A DNA stretch of 64,000 nt from assembly GCF_001890765.1 (NCBI RefSeq), contig NZ_KV878783.1, positions 497,028 to 561,027 on the forward strand, written 5' to 3'. Within the stretch, counting starts at the first letter, position 1; every line of letters begins with the position of its first letter. The position numbers and the translations under genes are program-made. Shown here piece by piece: positions 26,950 through 36,966 of the stretch. The notes under the pieces were generated by a model. That model had not been told where the DNA came from. It did no database searches and saw only the letters and a program-made list of their open reading frames with translations. The stretch is from Spirulina major PCC 6313. GTDB lineage: Bacteria > Cyanobacteriota > Cyanobacteriia > Cyanobacteriales > Spirulinaceae.

Positions 26950-28701
26950 ATGACCTTAAGCACCCTCCTTGATACCGCCATTGACCGCATCGGGGACACC
27001 AACCCCCAACTGTTCCGGGAATTGAAAGGCCGGTTAACGGTGCGATCGCTCCTCACGATCGCCGGTTTCCTGATCTTCGCCCAAGCCCTGACCCTGATCG
27101 CCCTGATCGGCATGGCACCGAGCTATATTCTCACCACGTCAATTTATTGCCCCATGCCCGCTGATTTTCCCCCCTCGCAGATCATCGATGATCAATGCCC
27201 AGAACAGTGGATTGACCTGTCGCAATGGTGGCTTCAGGCGAATCAATTAACCTTTTTGTGGATTGCGGTGGGGATTATGTTTCTGCTCATCGGTGGCGGC
27301 ATGTATCTGTTGATCAGCGATTTAGCGAAAGAAAAACGCCAAGGTACAATCAACTTTATTCTCTTCAGCCCCCAATCCACCCGCACCATCGTTTGGGGAA
27401 AAATCCTCGGCGTGCCCAGCTTGCTCTATGGGGCGATCGCGCTTAATTTTCCCTTTCATCTCTGGTTTGCACTTCAGGGACACCTTGGGATCAAAGCGAT
27501 CGTCAGTTTTTACCTCGCCCTCGCCCTGCTCACCGCCGTCTACTTCCACATCGCCCTCCTGGCCATCACCCTCAGTAACACCCTCACCGGCCTCGAAGCT
27601 TGGCTCGTCAGTGGTGTCAGTTGCGCCCTGCTTGCCTTTCTGAACTATGTTCCCGTTGAATACGATGCCCCGACCCTGATGCGGTGGATCAAATTCTGGT
27701 GTCCATCGACCATCCTGCCCTTCATCTTGAACCGGCAAGGTACAGAGCAAAACCAACTCCTAGACCGCATTCCCTTCCACCACGGCCCTCTCTTAGATTG
27801 GACGTGGTTTGGCCTCCCCATTGGCCAGGTTGAGACCCTTTTTCTGGGGCTGATGTTGCTCCATGCCGGATTTTGCCTCTATTGGTGCGATCGCGCCCTC
27901 ATTCGTCGCGTTCGCAACCCCAGCACCACCGTTTGGACAAAGACCCAAGCCTATGGCATCTTTGCCGGTTTTAACCTGATCTGGCTTGGCTTCTGCTGGT
28001 CAGAGTTTACCCAATCCTCCCCCTTCAACCGCCAAGCACAACTGTGGTGTTGGATGGTCTATGTTGTTGCCCTAATGCTGATCGTCATGGGGTCCACCTG
28101 TCCCCAACGCCAACCCCTGATCGACTGGGCGCGATATCGTCATGAGTTCGAGCATCGCCGCTCCTTAATCCGAGATTTACTGATCGGCGAACATAGTCCC
28201 AACCTCATGGTTGTTCTCGCCATGGGCAGCCTCCTCGTTCTCGTGCCTGTCCTCGCCACCCAGTTCGATTCTGCCGACCTAGAGGACATCCTTATCGCTG
28301 CTACCATGACGACCCTGTGGCTGTTTACCTATACCCTGCTCTCCTACGTCACCTTACTATGGCCCACGTCCCTTAAAAATCCCCTCGCGGTGAATCTCCT
28401 CATCTTTTTTGGCACCTGCCCACTCACAATCATGCTGGGCCTGGGGCTGATCAGTGCGTTAACGTCTCAATATGGGCAAGAAGAACTGTATCTGATTGCG
28501 ATCGTGGTGCTGGATAGTATCGCGTTTTGCATCGGTGCAATATCCATGAGTCGTCAATTGCGGTTTTGGGGCCAATCCGACTGGCAAGCCGTCTTCACCC
28601 TCGATGCCGCCACCCCTCAACCCCGTCACCGTCTCCGAGGACGTACCTCAACCGCAACGGATGTGGATCTGCACACCACCCGGAGGGGTGGGGTATCCTG
28701 A
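26950..28701 (+). CDS. ABC transporter permease
   Basis: 583 residues with at least ten hydrophobic segments, including LLTIAGFLIFAQALTLIALI and LTFLWIAVGIMFLLIGGGMY. The EKRQGTINFILFSPQSTRTIVWGK segment is the typical coupling region of type-2 exporter permeases ('K-r-x-G-t-l-e-l-l-l-t-s-P'). It probably combines two permease halves. ATG at 26950 is chosen over an upstream TTG. A hydrophilic tail of about 35 residues ends the protein. Confidence 0.85.
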   Translation: MTLSTLLDTAIDRIGDTNPQLFRELKGRLTVRSLLTIAGFLIFAQALTLIALIGMAPSYILTTSIYCPMPADFPPSQIIDDQCPEQWIDLSQWWLQANQLTFLWIAVGIMFLLIGGGMYLLISDLAKEKRQGTINFILFSPQSTRTIVWGKILGVPSLLYGAIALNFPFHLWFALQGHLGIKAIVSFYLALALLTAVYFHIALLAITLSNTLTGLEAWLVSGVSCALLAFLNYVPVEYDAPTLMRWIKFWCPSTILPFILNRQGTEQNQLLDRIPFHHGPLLDWTWFGLPIGQVETLFLGLMLLHAGFCLYWCDRALIRRVRNPSTTVWTKTQAYGIFAGFNLIWLGFCWSEFTQSSPFNRQAQLWCWMVYVVALMLIVMGSTCPQRQPLIDWARYRHEFEHRRSLIRDLLIGEHSPNLMVVLAMGSLLVLVPVLATQFDSADLEDILIAATMTTLWLFTYTLLSYVTLLWPTSLKNPLAVNLLIFFGTCPLTIMLGLGLISALTSQYGQEELYLIAIVVLDSIAFCIGAISMSRQLRFWGQSDWQAVFTLDAATPQPRHRLRGRTSTATDVDLHTTRRGGVS

Positions 28702-28706
28702 AAGAC

Positions 28707-28745
28707 ATCAACGGGTGTCGAACCTGGGCGTGTTGATCGTTTTTT
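28707..28745 (+). terminator. possible terminator after the ABC permease
   Basis: ATCAAC (28707-28712) pairs with GTTGAT (28732-28737) and is followed by TTTTTT (28740-28745). The stem is short and the loop large. Confidence 0.4.
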
Positions 28746-28786
28746 GAAGGGTGCTTCTACCCTGTCCCCATCCTGTTTTGTGATCT

Positions 28787-30973
28787 ATGACCGTAACTTC
28801 TCCTGACGAAAAAACCGGCCTCGGTACCTTTGGCGGTGTCTATACTCCCTCGATTTTGACGATTCTGGGGGTGATTATGTACCTCCGGTTTGGTTGGGTG
28901 GTGGGGAATGTGGGCCTGCTGGGGACGTTGCTGATCGTGACGCTATCGACGGGGATTACTTTTATTACGGCGCTGTCAGTGAGTGCGATCGCCACCGATC
29001 GCGTCATTCGGGTGGGCGGAGCTTACTATATGATTAGCCGCTCGTTGGGGATTGAAACCGGCGGCGCAGTGGGCATTCCCCTCTACTTTGCCCAGGCCCT
29101 CTCCGTCGCTCTCTACACCCTCGGTTTTGCCGAAAGCCTCGCCCAAACCTTTCCATTTCTCAATCAAACCTATGTGGCGCTGATCACGACGATTTTAGTG
29201 GCGGTTTTGGCCTTAACCTCCGCCAGCATTGCGATTCGGGCCCAATATTTCATCATGGCAGCGATCGTGCTGTCCCTGATTTCCTTTGGGTTTGGCCATG
29301 CGGTCGAACCGACGACAGTGGAACTGTGGAATCGGAACGGGGAACCCTTTTGGGTGGTGTTTGCGGTGTTTTTTCCGGCGGTGACGGGGATTATGGCCGG
29401 GGTGAGTATGTCGGGGGATTTAAAAGATCCGACGCGCTCGATTCCGTTGGGAACCTTGGCCGCTGTGGGGACGGGCTATGTGATCTATATGGGATTGCCG
29501 CTGATTTTGGCCTTTCGCGCCGATAGCCAGACCTTGATTGAGAACCCCTTGATCATGCAGCAGATGGCGTTTTGGGGGCCAGCGATTCTGTTGGGGGTGT
29601 GGGGGGCGACGTTGAGTAGTGCGATCGGGAGTATTTTAGGAGCGCCGAGGGTGCTGCAAGCGATCGCCCGCGATGGTGTGTTACCCCATTGGCTCAATGC
29701 CCTCGGCCATGGCAGCGGCAAAGAAGACGAACCGCGCATCGGTACAGCGGTGACCCTCGGTGTAGCGGTGGCGGCGGTTTGTGTGGGAGATCTCAACTTG
29801 ATCGCCCCAATCCTGACGATGTTTTTCCTCACCACCTATGCGATCCTCAACGTGGCGGCGGGCATTGAAGGTTTTTTACAAAGTCCCTCCTTTCGTCCCG
29901 CCTTTCGGGTTCCTTGGCTGCTGTCGATGGTGGGGGCCTTGGGGTGTTTGGTGGTGATGTTTTTGATCAATGCGGTGGCAACGGCGATCGCAGCCTTGAT
30001 CGTGCTAGGGATTTACGTCTGGTTACAACAGCGGGAATTGATGACCACCTGGGGCGATGTGCGGCGGGGGATGTGGATGGCATTGCTGCGGGAAGGGATT
30101 TTTCAAATGGGGCAGCAGGAAGACCCGAAAAACTGGCGACCCCATGCCCTCGTCCTGTCAGGCATTCCGAGCAAACGCTGGTCGTTGATTGAACTAGCCG
30201 ATGGCTTCACCCACAAACGCGGCTTAATCACCGTGGCGAGTATTCTCCCCAGTGGCTCGCGGGATATGGCCCAACAAATTGAAATTGAAGACCGGCTACA
30301 GGATTATCTCGAACGCCAGGGTGTGCAGGCCCTTGTTCGTTTGATCACCGCTGATAACCCGTTTGACGGGGCGAAGCAATTGGTGGAAGCCTACGGGTTA
30401 GGTTCAATCATGCCCAATACGGTGATTTTAGGTGATAGCGAGGCCGTGGAACGACGGGAGGCCTATTGTGAAATGCTGCGGGCGATTCACTTGGCAAAAC
30501 GGAGTTTGATTATTTTGCGGGAGAATCGCGATCGCAGCTTTGGGCAACGGCAACGCATTGATGTGTGGTGGGGGGGGCTGCAAGCGAACGGCAGTTTGAT
30601 GCTCTTGCTGGCCTATCTGCTGCGCAGTAATGTGAATTGGCGTGATGCGGATATTTACGTAAACCTCGTGGTTCCGGATCATGATGCGGCCAAGGCTGCC
30701 CATGAAAACCTGGATAATCTCTTGGCGGGTCTGCGATTGGGGGCAATTCCGCAAATCTTGATTGCTGAGGGGCGATCGTTCCCGGAAATTCTCCATGCGT
30801 CTTCCCAAGAGACCGATCTGATCTTTCTCGGCATGGCCAAGCCCACCAAACAATCATTCACGACCTATTACGAAAGCCTCCAAGCCCGCACCATCGGCCT
30901 CCCTACTACTCTTTTTGTCCTCGCTGCTCCCGATTTTGCCTTTGAGGAAATCCTGACAGAAAGCATATGTTGA
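28787..30973 (+). CDS. cation-chloride-cotransporter-like (SLC12/APC) permease
   Basis: 728 residues. The first ~440 hold about 12 membrane helices beginning LGTFGGVYTPSILTILGVIMYLRFGWVVG, the signature start of SLC12-type transporters, with AGVSMSGDLKDPTRSIPLGT and SAIGSILGAPRVLQAIARD. The last ~280 form a cytoplasmic region like the C-terminal regulatory domain of these transporters. Family members move Na+/K+ with chloride, or amino acids; the substrate is not resolved here. The final TGA (30971-30973) overlaps the end of the mini-IS element at 30971, so the C-terminus may have been altered by insertion. Confidence 0.85.
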   Translation: MTVTSPDEKTGLGTFGGVYTPSILTILGVIMYLRFGWVVGNVGLLGTLLIVTLSTGITFITALSVSAIATDRVIRVGGAYYMISRSLGIETGGAVGIPLYFAQALSVALYTLGFAESLAQTFPFLNQTYVALITTILVAVLALTSASIAIRAQYFIMAAIVLSLISFGFGHAVEPTTVELWNRNGEPFWVVFAVFFPAVTGIMAGVSMSGDLKDPTRSIPLGTLAAVGTGYVIYMGLPLILAFRADSQTLIENPLIMQQMAFWGPAILLGVWGATLSSAIGSILGAPRVLQAIARDGVLPHWLNALGHGSGKEDEPRIGTAVTLGVAVAAVCVGDLNLIAPILTMFFLTTYAILNVAAGIEGFLQSPSFRPAFRVPWLLSMVGALGCLVVMFLINAVATAIAALIVLGIYVWLQQRELMTTWGDVRRGMWMALLREGIFQMGQQEDPKNWRPHALVLSGIPSKRWSLIELADGFTHKRGLITVASILPSGSRDMAQQIEIEDRLQDYLERQGVQALVRLITADNPFDGAKQLVEAYGLGSIMPNTVILGDSEAVERREAYCEMLRAIHLAKRSLIILRENRDRSFGQRQRIDVWWGGLQANGSLMLLLAYLLRSNVNWRDADIYVNLVVPDHDAAKAAHENLDNLLAGLRLGAIPQILIAEGRSFPEILHASSQETDLIFLGMAKPTKQSFTTYYESLQARTIGLPTTLFVLAAPDFAFEEILTESIC

Positions 30974-31207
30974 CACTCCCCGCGAAGACAGCGACGGGGA
31001 TTCTTGGTTCATCGACCGGACTTAACCGAGCCGGATTGCTCTAACCCCGCCAGAGGTCTAATCTCCCCAAGCGGATAACTTCCCCTGTGCCCCACGGTAG
31101 TTAGTCCAAGGCGCAGCATACAAAACCGCTTCACTATCGACTCAGCCCGATGCCGATTTCATCCCCGCAATCAATTGACGGGGCTTTCAGACTCCCGCAC
31201 TATTTTC
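30971..31207 (-). mobile_element. miniature IS200/IS605-type element (copy 2), inverted relative to copy 1
   Basis: The reverse complement matches the element at 4389-4662 over nearly its whole length, apart from a deletion of about 37 bp after the left hairpin. Its right end (TTGA on the plus strand, TCAA on the element strand) abuts 30971; the left end is at 31207 with TTCC flanking instead of TTAC. It keeps the CCCCGTCAATTG-type left hairpin, the ACTCCCCG-like right hairpin (disturbed to AATCCCCG) and the same decayed tnpB C-terminal frame. Confidence 0.82.
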
Positions 31208-31227
31208 GGAATTCAGGGTACGGCCAC

Positions 31228-31264
31228 GACAAAAGAATGCTGGGGAGAGCAGTCTCCCCAGCAT
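31228..31264 (-). terminator. intrinsic terminator of glnN
   Basis: A 12-bp perfect stem (31237-31248 with 31253-31264, ATGCTGGGGAGA) is followed on the minus strand by TTCTTTTG, about 43 bases after the glnN stop. Confidence 0.8.
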
Positions 31265-31306
31265 AATGGTGATGATTTTTATCGTTCGACTCTTGAAGAA
31301 ACGGGT

Positions 31307-33481
31307 TTATTTGATGAAGAGCATTTCTTCATAGGTGGGCAGGGGCCAGAAGCTATCGGCCACCAGTCCTTCTAAGGAATCGGCACATTCACGCACTTGA
31401 TCCATCAGGGGACGAATGGTGGTGGCGCAATATTGCATGTGCTCTTCGGTGGAGCCGATGTCATGCTTGGCGAGAGCGGTGCTCAACTCTTCCACGGCGG
31501 CCATCATGGAGTTGGTGAGGGTGGCGATCGCCTCTGCACTGCCTTTGTCTAGGGTGATGCCGAGACTGGTTAAGTTCGTCATCGTTGTGGACAACTGAGA
31601 AAGATAGTCCAACGCCGCCGGGTAGATGCGGGTTTTGGCTATGTCAATCACCAGTTTTGCTTCCACTTCAATGGACAGAATGTATTGCTCGGCATAGACC
31701 TCAAAGCGGCTTTCCAGTTCCACGGGAGTCAGCACCCCTGTTTTAGCAAACAGATCCTGCACAAACTCAGCGCGGAGGTAGGGGAGAGCGTCGGCGGTGG
31801 TGGGCAGGTTGGCGAGGCCCCGCTCTTCGACGGCCATTTTATGCCACTCTTCTGAATATCCGTTACCGCCAAAAATCACAGAGCCATGGGCTTCCATCAC
31901 ATCTTTGAGGACGGTGATGATGGCCGTGCTTAAGTCCATGCCGGTGGAGAGTTCGCTTTCAAGGCGATTCCCGATCCAGTCTAAGGATTCGGCCAACATC
32001 GTATTGAGGACGACGAGGGGGCCGGACACGGATTGATTGGAGCCGACGGCGCGGAATTCAAAGCGGTTGCCGGTGAAGGCGAAGGGGGAGGTGCGGTTGC
32101 GATCGCCCGCATCCTTACTCAAGGGAGGCACGACGGCAATCCCCAGATCCATCACCCCTTTATGCTTCGATTCCGTCACCGTTCCGGTTTTGATTTGCTC
32201 AAACACCTCTTCGAGTTGGGAGCCGAGATAAACGGACATGATCGCCGGGGGAGCTTCATTCGCCCCTAAGCGGTGGTCATTGCTAGCCGTTGCGATCGCC
32301 GCCCGCATCAGCGGCCCGTACTTATGCACCCCACGGATCACCGCCCCACAGAACACCAAAAACTGCGCATTTTCATGGGGAGAATCGCCCGGATCAAGCA
32401 AATTCCCTTGGGTAGCATTACCCACCGACCAGTTGACGTGCTTCCCAGAGCCGTTAATCCCCGCAAAGGGTTTTTCATGGAGCAGACACATGAACCCATG
32501 CTTTTTCGCCGTCTGCTTCAGGATCGTCATCGTCAGTTGTTGATGATCGCTCGCCACGTTCGCCGCTTCAAAAAAGGGCGCGATCTCAAACTGGCCCGGC
32601 GCAACCTCGTTATGGCGCGTTTTCGCCGGAATCCCCAGCTTATACATTTTCTCTTCCACATCCTGCATGAAGACCTGAACGCGATTGGGAATCGCTCCAA
32701 AGTAATGGTCATCAAACTCTTGCCCCTTCGCCGGCGGTTTCCCGAATAAGGTTCGACCCGCCAAGAGCAGATCCGGGCGTTGGCTGGCAAAATTCGCATC
32801 CACGAGGAAATATTCTTGTTCCGCCCCGCAGCTAGAGTTGACATGAGCCACCTGATCACAGCCCAACAGCTTCAACACTTTTCGCGCTGCTTTATCCATG
32901 GCGGCAATGGAGCGCAGCAGCGGCACTTTCTTATCGAGGGCTTCCCCCGTCCAAGAGACAAAAACCGTGGGGATGCAGAGCGTTGCCCCGTTATCCGTTT
33001 CCATCACATAGGCCGGACTGGTGACATCCCAAGCGGTATAGCCCCGTGCTTCAAAGGTGCCGCGAATCCCCCCGTTCGGGAACGAGGAACCATCGGGTTC
33101 CCCTTGCACTAACACTTTGCCGGAGAATTCGGAAATGACTTTGCCGTCCCCTTGCACCGAGATGAAGCCGTCGTGCTTTTCGGCGGTCAAGTTGGTCATG
33201 GGATAGAAAACGTGGGCATAGTAGAGTGCTCCGCGTGCTAAGGCCCAATCCCGCATCGCGGTGGCCACGGTGTCGGCAATGGAGGGGTCTAACTTTTCTC
33301 CCGTCACAATGGTGTTTTTAATGGATTTAAACACCACCTTCGGTAAGGTTGCCTGCATTTTAGTCAGGTCAAACACGTTCTCAGCCCAAATGTCTTCCAG
33401 GCGTTCTGGGGGTTTAGAGGGCAGGGGGGTGCGATTGGTGATTTGATGGATGGCTTGGGCCCGAACTGTATTTCCGCTCAT
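31307..33481 (-). CDS. glnN: type III glutamine synthetase
   Basis: 724 residues, the large GSIII size, against ~470 for GlnA. Visible blocks include [14 protein letters not shown] (metal-binding Glu), [34 protein letters not shown] (the N-G-S-G-x-H catalytic loop) and [18 protein letters not shown]. It makes glutamine from glutamate, ammonia and ATP. GlnN is present in many non-nitrogen-fixing cyanobacteria as a second enzyme, induced under nitrogen starvation in those studied. No clear NtcA site was found upstream. Confidence 0.96.
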   Translation of the reverse strand: MSGNTVRAQAIHQITNRTPLPSKPPERLEDIWAENVFDLTKMQATLPKVVFKSIKNTIVTGEKLDPSIADTVATAMRDWALARGALYYAHVFYPMTNLTAEKHDGFISVQGDGKVISEFSGKVLVQGEPDGSSFPNGGIRGTFEARGYTAWDVTSPAYVMETDNGATLCIPTVFVSWTGEALDKKVPLLRSIAAMDKAARKVLKLLGCDQVAHVNSSCGAEQEYFLVDANFASQRPDLLLAGRTLFGKPPAKGQEFDDHYFGAIPNRVQVFMQDVEEKMYKLGIPAKTRHNEVAPGQFEIAPFFEAANVASDHQQLTMTILKQTAKKHGFMCLLHEKPFAGINGSGKHVNWSVGNATQGNLLDPGDSPHENAQFLVFCGAVIRGVHKYGPLMRAAIATASNDHRLGANEAPPAIMSVYLGSQLEEVFEQIKTGTVTESKHKGVMDLGIAVVPPLSKDAGDRNRTSPFAFTGNRFEFRAVGSNQSVSGPLVVLNTMLAESLDWIGNRLESELSTGMDLSTAIITVLKDVMEAHGSVIFGGNGYSEEWHKMAVEERGLANLPTTADALPYLRAEFVQDLFAKTGVLTPVELESRFEVYAEQYILSIEVEAKLVIDIAKTRIYPAALDYLSQLSTTMTNLTSLGITLDKGSAEAIATLTNSMMAAVEELSTALAKHDIGSTEEHMQYCATTIRPLMDQVRECADSLEGLVADSFWPLPTYEEMLFIK

Positions 33482-33771
33482 AAATCTTGTTACCTGGAGA
33501 GACTAGTGCAGTAGATGGTACTAAAAGCGGTTGTGTAAAACGGGCATTAGAGATACAAAATGCGGGGGGATGCTGCGACCCTATCGATCAAACGCCTGAG
33601 GTGATGGGGGTGTGGCAATTCTTGAAGAATCACGAACGGCTATGATGATCGGGGGTTGGTTGTGGTGATCCTGTGACGTTGAGGGGTGAACCGAATCATG
33701 CGGGGGGTGGGCTGCCCGATGACGTGACGATCGCACCCCCCCCGGATTTGAGAACAGAATTGAGGGTAACT

Positions 33772-35211
33772 ATGGGGTTAATTTTATTGTGGCATCGGCG
33801 TGATTTGCGGTTGAGTGACCATCTGGGTTTGCAGGTGGCGCGGCAGAGGAGCCGTCAGGTTGTGGGGCTGTTTTGTTTTGATCCGGGGATTTTGGGGCGG
33901 GATGATGTGGCTCCGGCGCGGGTGGCGTATTTGGTGGGGTGTTTGGCGGCGTTGGCGCAACGCTATCAGGCGGTGGGGAGTCAGTTGCTGATTTTGCGGG
34001 AGTCGCCCCAGACGGCGGTGGTGCGGTTGGCGGTGACGTTGGGGGCGGCGGGGGTGGTGTGGACGGAGGAGGTGGAACCTGATGGGAGGGAGCGCGATCG
34101 CACCCTCCGCCAGGCCCTGGCCGCTGCCAATATTCCGGTGCAAACGGTGTGGGATCACCTCCTTTGTGAACCAGGTCAAGTGCTCACCAAGGCGGGCAGC
34201 CCCTATACGGTCTATGGCCCGTTTTGGAAAACTTGGCGATCGCAGCCCAAGGCCGAACCCTGCCCGACAGTGACGGATCTCCAGGGACTCACGGCGGCCG
34301 AGGATGCGATCGCCACCGCTGCCGGAGTCGTTCCCCTGCCCACCGCTGCTGAATTAGGGTTTATCTGGGAGAACGGTTTTCCCGTGGAACCGGGGGAAAC
34401 AGCGGCCCTGGAGCGGTTGGAGGAATTTTGCGATCGCGCCCTGGCCAGCTACGACGAACGCCGCAACTATCCCGCCGATCCCGGTACATCCCAACTCAGC
34501 GCCGCCCTCAAATTCGGCGCGATCGGCATTCGCACCATCTGGCACGCTACCCAAACGCAGTACGCTGCCGCCCGCTCCGACGAACACCGTACCAACATCC
34601 AAACCTGGCAACAGGAACTTGCCTGGCGGGAATTCTATCACCACGCCCTTTACTTCTTCCCCGAACTCGCCGAAGGGCCCTATCGCGCCCCATTTCGCGA
34701 TTTTCCCTGGCAAAATAACCGCGAGCAGTTTCAAGCCTGGTGTGAGGGGCGAACCGGCTATCCGATTGTGGATGCAGCGATGCGACAGTTAAATCAAACC
34801 GGCTGGATGCACAACCGCTGTCGGATGATTGTCGCCAGTTTTCTCACCAAAGACCTGATCATTGATTGGCGTTGGGGCGAAAAATACTTTATGCAAACCT
34901 TAGTGGATGGAGATTTAGCCTCCAATAACGGCGGGTGGCAGTGGAGCGCATCCAGTGGGATGGACCCGAAACCGTTACGGATTTTCAACCCCAGCAGTCA
35001 AGCGAAAAAGTTCGATCCCGACGGGGACTATGTGCGGCAATGGGTGGAGGAGTTGCGATCGCTCGATCCCGAACCCCTAATCACAGGTCAGATCTCGCCC
35101 TTAGAACGCCTCGCCTGTGGCTATCCATCACCCATCGTGGATCATGCCATTCAGCAACGCACCTTCAAACACCTGTATAAAACGGCCAAACAATCCAGCG
35201 AATCCCCTTAA
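33772..35211 (+). CDS. phr: deoxyribodipyrimidine photolyase (class I CPD photolyase)
   Basis: 479 residues. The N-terminal antenna domain begins MGLILLWHRRDLRLSDHLGL. The FAD-binding domain has TNIQTWQQELAWREFYHHAL, GRTGYPIVDAAMRQLNQTGW and MHNRCRMIVASFLTKDL, then the LASNNGGWQWSASSGMDPKP block. It repairs cyclobutane pyrimidine dimers with blue light; cyanobacterial members often carry an 8-HDF antenna. ATG at 33772 follows GAGGGTAAC and matches the family start; 33 upstream codons are ignored. Its TAA overlaps the stop of the convergent small gene. Confidence 0.95.
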   Translation: MGLILLWHRRDLRLSDHLGLQVARQRSRQVVGLFCFDPGILGRDDVAPARVAYLVGCLAALAQRYQAVGSQLLILRESPQTAVVRLAVTLGAAGVVWTEEVEPDGRERDRTLRQALAAANIPVQTVWDHLLCEPGQVLTKAGSPYTVYGPFWKTWRSQPKAEPCPTVTDLQGLTAAEDAIATAAGVVPLPTAAELGFIWENGFPVEPGETAALERLEEFCDRALASYDERRNYPADPGTSQLSAALKFGAIGIRTIWHATQTQYAAARSDEHRTNIQTWQQELAWREFYHHALYFFPELAEGPYRAPFRDFPWQNNREQFQAWCEGRTGYPIVDAAMRQLNQTGWMHNRCRMIVASFLTKDLIIDWRWGEKYFMQTLVDGDLASNNGGWQWSASSGMDPKPLRIFNPSSQAKKFDPDGDYVRQWVEELRSLDPEPLITGQISPLERLACGYPSPIVDHAIQQRTFKHLYKTAKQSSESP

Positions 35212-35459
35212 GAATCCTGCTGAACCGAGCAATAACGAGGATGAATGGTGCGATGTTTACGCCGCAAATGGTAAAAAATTCGGTCAACCATGACACGGGC
35301 TTCTTCGCTGAGGGTATCTTCTTGACGCAGATGCTGAAGAATTGCCGCTTGTTCAGGCGTAATCTCACCAATATCTGCAATGCGATGATAAAGATCATGC
35401 AGCAGTTCAAGATGTTGCAGGCGTTGATTGAGTTCCGGGGAATTGATGGTGTGCAACAT
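35208..35459 (-). CDS. small conserved cyanobacterial protein
   Basis: 83 residues, helical, hydrophilic: MLHTINSPELNQRLQHLELL... with HLRQEDTLSEEARVMVDRIF. It has no membrane segment and no recognised domain. The C-terminal basic RRKHRTIHPR suggests possible nucleic-acid or membrane contact, which is only inference. Its stop codon shares a TTAA tetranucleotide (35208-35211) with the stop of the photolyase gene. Confidence 0.65.
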   Translation of the reverse strand: MLHTINSPELNQRLQHLELLHDLYHRIADIGEITPEQAAILQHLRQEDTLSEEARVMVDRIFYHLRRKHRTIHPRYCSVQQDS

Positions 35460-35555
35460 AAGAAACCCTTGGCAAGAAAAATTGCGACAATCTCACTGTA
35501 AAAATAAGCTGTGAAAAACCTGTGAAGAAATAGGGCCACTCTCCTTAAGACAATA

Positions 35556-35600
35556 TGAAAAAAAACAAGCCGAACTCTGAGGACTCAGGGTTCGGCTTGC
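35556..35600 (-). terminator. intrinsic terminator of metK
   Basis: A 15-bp stem (35566-35580 with 35585-35599, one G-T pair) with a four-base loop is followed on the minus strand by eight T (complement of 35558-35565). Confidence 0.93.
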
Positions 35601-35630
35601 CAAGACAAGGAAACATGCACAGGCTATGCG

Positions 35631-36881
35631 CTACGCCTGCACCGCCAAGGCTTCTGACTTCAAAAGAGCCGCCTTATCGGTTTTTTCCCAGGGCAGATCA
35701 AGATCCGTCCGCCCCAAATGACCATAGGCCGCCACATCTTGATAGAACCGTCCGCCCCGTTGGGCCGGTAGTTGTCGCAGGTTAAAGGTTTGGATAATTC
35801 CCGCCGGACGCAGTTCAAAATGGCGTTTCACCAAGTCCAACAGAATATCCTCATCCACTTTCCCCGTCCCAAACGTTTCTACTAAGATACTCACGGGCCG
35901 CGCCACCCCGATCGCATAACTCACTTGAACTTCACATTTTTCCGCCAAACCCGCCGCGACGATATTTTTCGCCACATAACGACAGGCATAGGCCGCCGAG
36001 CGGTCCACCTTGGTCGGGTCTTTGCCGGAAAACGCCCCGCCGCCATGACGGGAATAGCCGCCGTAGGTATCGACGATAATTTTGCGCCCAGTGAGGCCGG
36101 AATCCCCTTGGGGGCCCCCAATGACAAACTTGCCCGTGGGATTGACGAGATAGCGGGTTTCTTCCGTGGGTTTAACGGCAATATCCGCAAACACGGGTTG
36201 GATGACGCTTTCAATCAAGTCGGCTCTGATTTTGGCTTGAATGGCATCGTTATCGGTTAACTCACCGATGGTTTCGGTGTGCTGTGTCGAGATTAAAATT
36301 GTGTCAATCCCAACGGGCTTGCCATCTTCGTAGGTGACACTGACTTGGGTTTTGCCGTCGGGGCCGAGGTAGGGCAGTTGACCACTTTTACGGACAGCGG
36401 TGAGTTGACGGGAAATCCGGTGCGCGAGGCTAATCGGCATCGGCATCAGTTCGGGGGTTTCGTTGCAGGCATAGCCAAACATCAACCCCTGATCACCGGC
36501 TCCGATCGCATCAAGTTCGTCTTCGCTGAGTTCGTCCCGTTGTTCTTGGGCGGAGGTCACGCCTTGGGCAATGTCGGGGGACTGTTCATCAAGGGCGATT
36601 AGCACAGAGCAGCTATTGGCGGAGAAGCCGTTGTTGGCATCGGTGTAGCCAATTTCTGCGATTTTCTGGCGAGCGAGGTCAATGTAGTTGACATTCGCTT
36701 GGGATGAGATTTCCCCTGTGATCAAGACAAGTCCGGTATTGACGACCACTTCGGCAGCCACGCGGCTGCGTTCATCTTGGGTCAAGAGGGCATCTAAAAT
36801 CGTGTCAGAGATTTGATCACAGATTTTGTCGGGATGCCCTTCGGTGACAGATTCTGAAGTAAATAAATAACGACGAGCCAA
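35631..36881 (-). CDS. metK: S-adenosylmethionine synthetase
   Basis: 416 residues: [17 protein letters not shown] at the N-terminus, [18 protein letters not shown], and the P-loop-like [19 protein letters not shown]. It makes SAM from methionine and ATP. The start is TTG, set by homology ([10 protein letters not shown]) and by AAGGA about ten bases upstream. A strong terminator follows. The C-terminal extension ([18 protein letters not shown]) is usual in cyanobacteria. Confidence 0.96.
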   Translation of the reverse strand: MARRYLFTSESVTEGHPDKICDQISDTILDALLTQDERSRVAAEVVVNTGLVLITGEISSQANVNYIDLARQKIAEIGYTDANNGFSANSCSVLIALDEQSPDIAQGVTSAQEQRDELSEDELDAIGAGDQGLMFGYACNETPELMPMPISLAHRISRQLTAVRKSGQLPYLGPDGKTQVSVTYEDGKPVGIDTILISTQHTETIGELTDNDAIQAKIRADLIESVIQPVFADIAVKPTEETRYLVNPTGKFVIGGPQGDSGLTGRKIIVDTYGGYSRHGGGAFSGKDPTKVDRSAAYACRYVAKNIVAAGLAEKCEVQVSYAIGVARPVSILVETFGTGKVDEDILLDLVKRHFELRPAGIIQTFNLRQLPAQRGGRFYQDVAAYGHLGRTDLDLPWEKTDKAALLKSEALAVQA

Positions 36882-36966
36882 CGTGGTTTCCTTCTCCTGC
36901 GACTGATTGCAATTTATCTTAACCTTTGCAGGGTCAGGGGACTAGATAATGTCCCCTAGATTGAGG

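Noticed and set aside
33482-33560. NtcA-type operator (GTA-N8-TAC) upstream of glnN
   Set aside because: GTAGATGGTAC gives spacing of five and other GT...AC pairs have 11 or 12; none fits N8.
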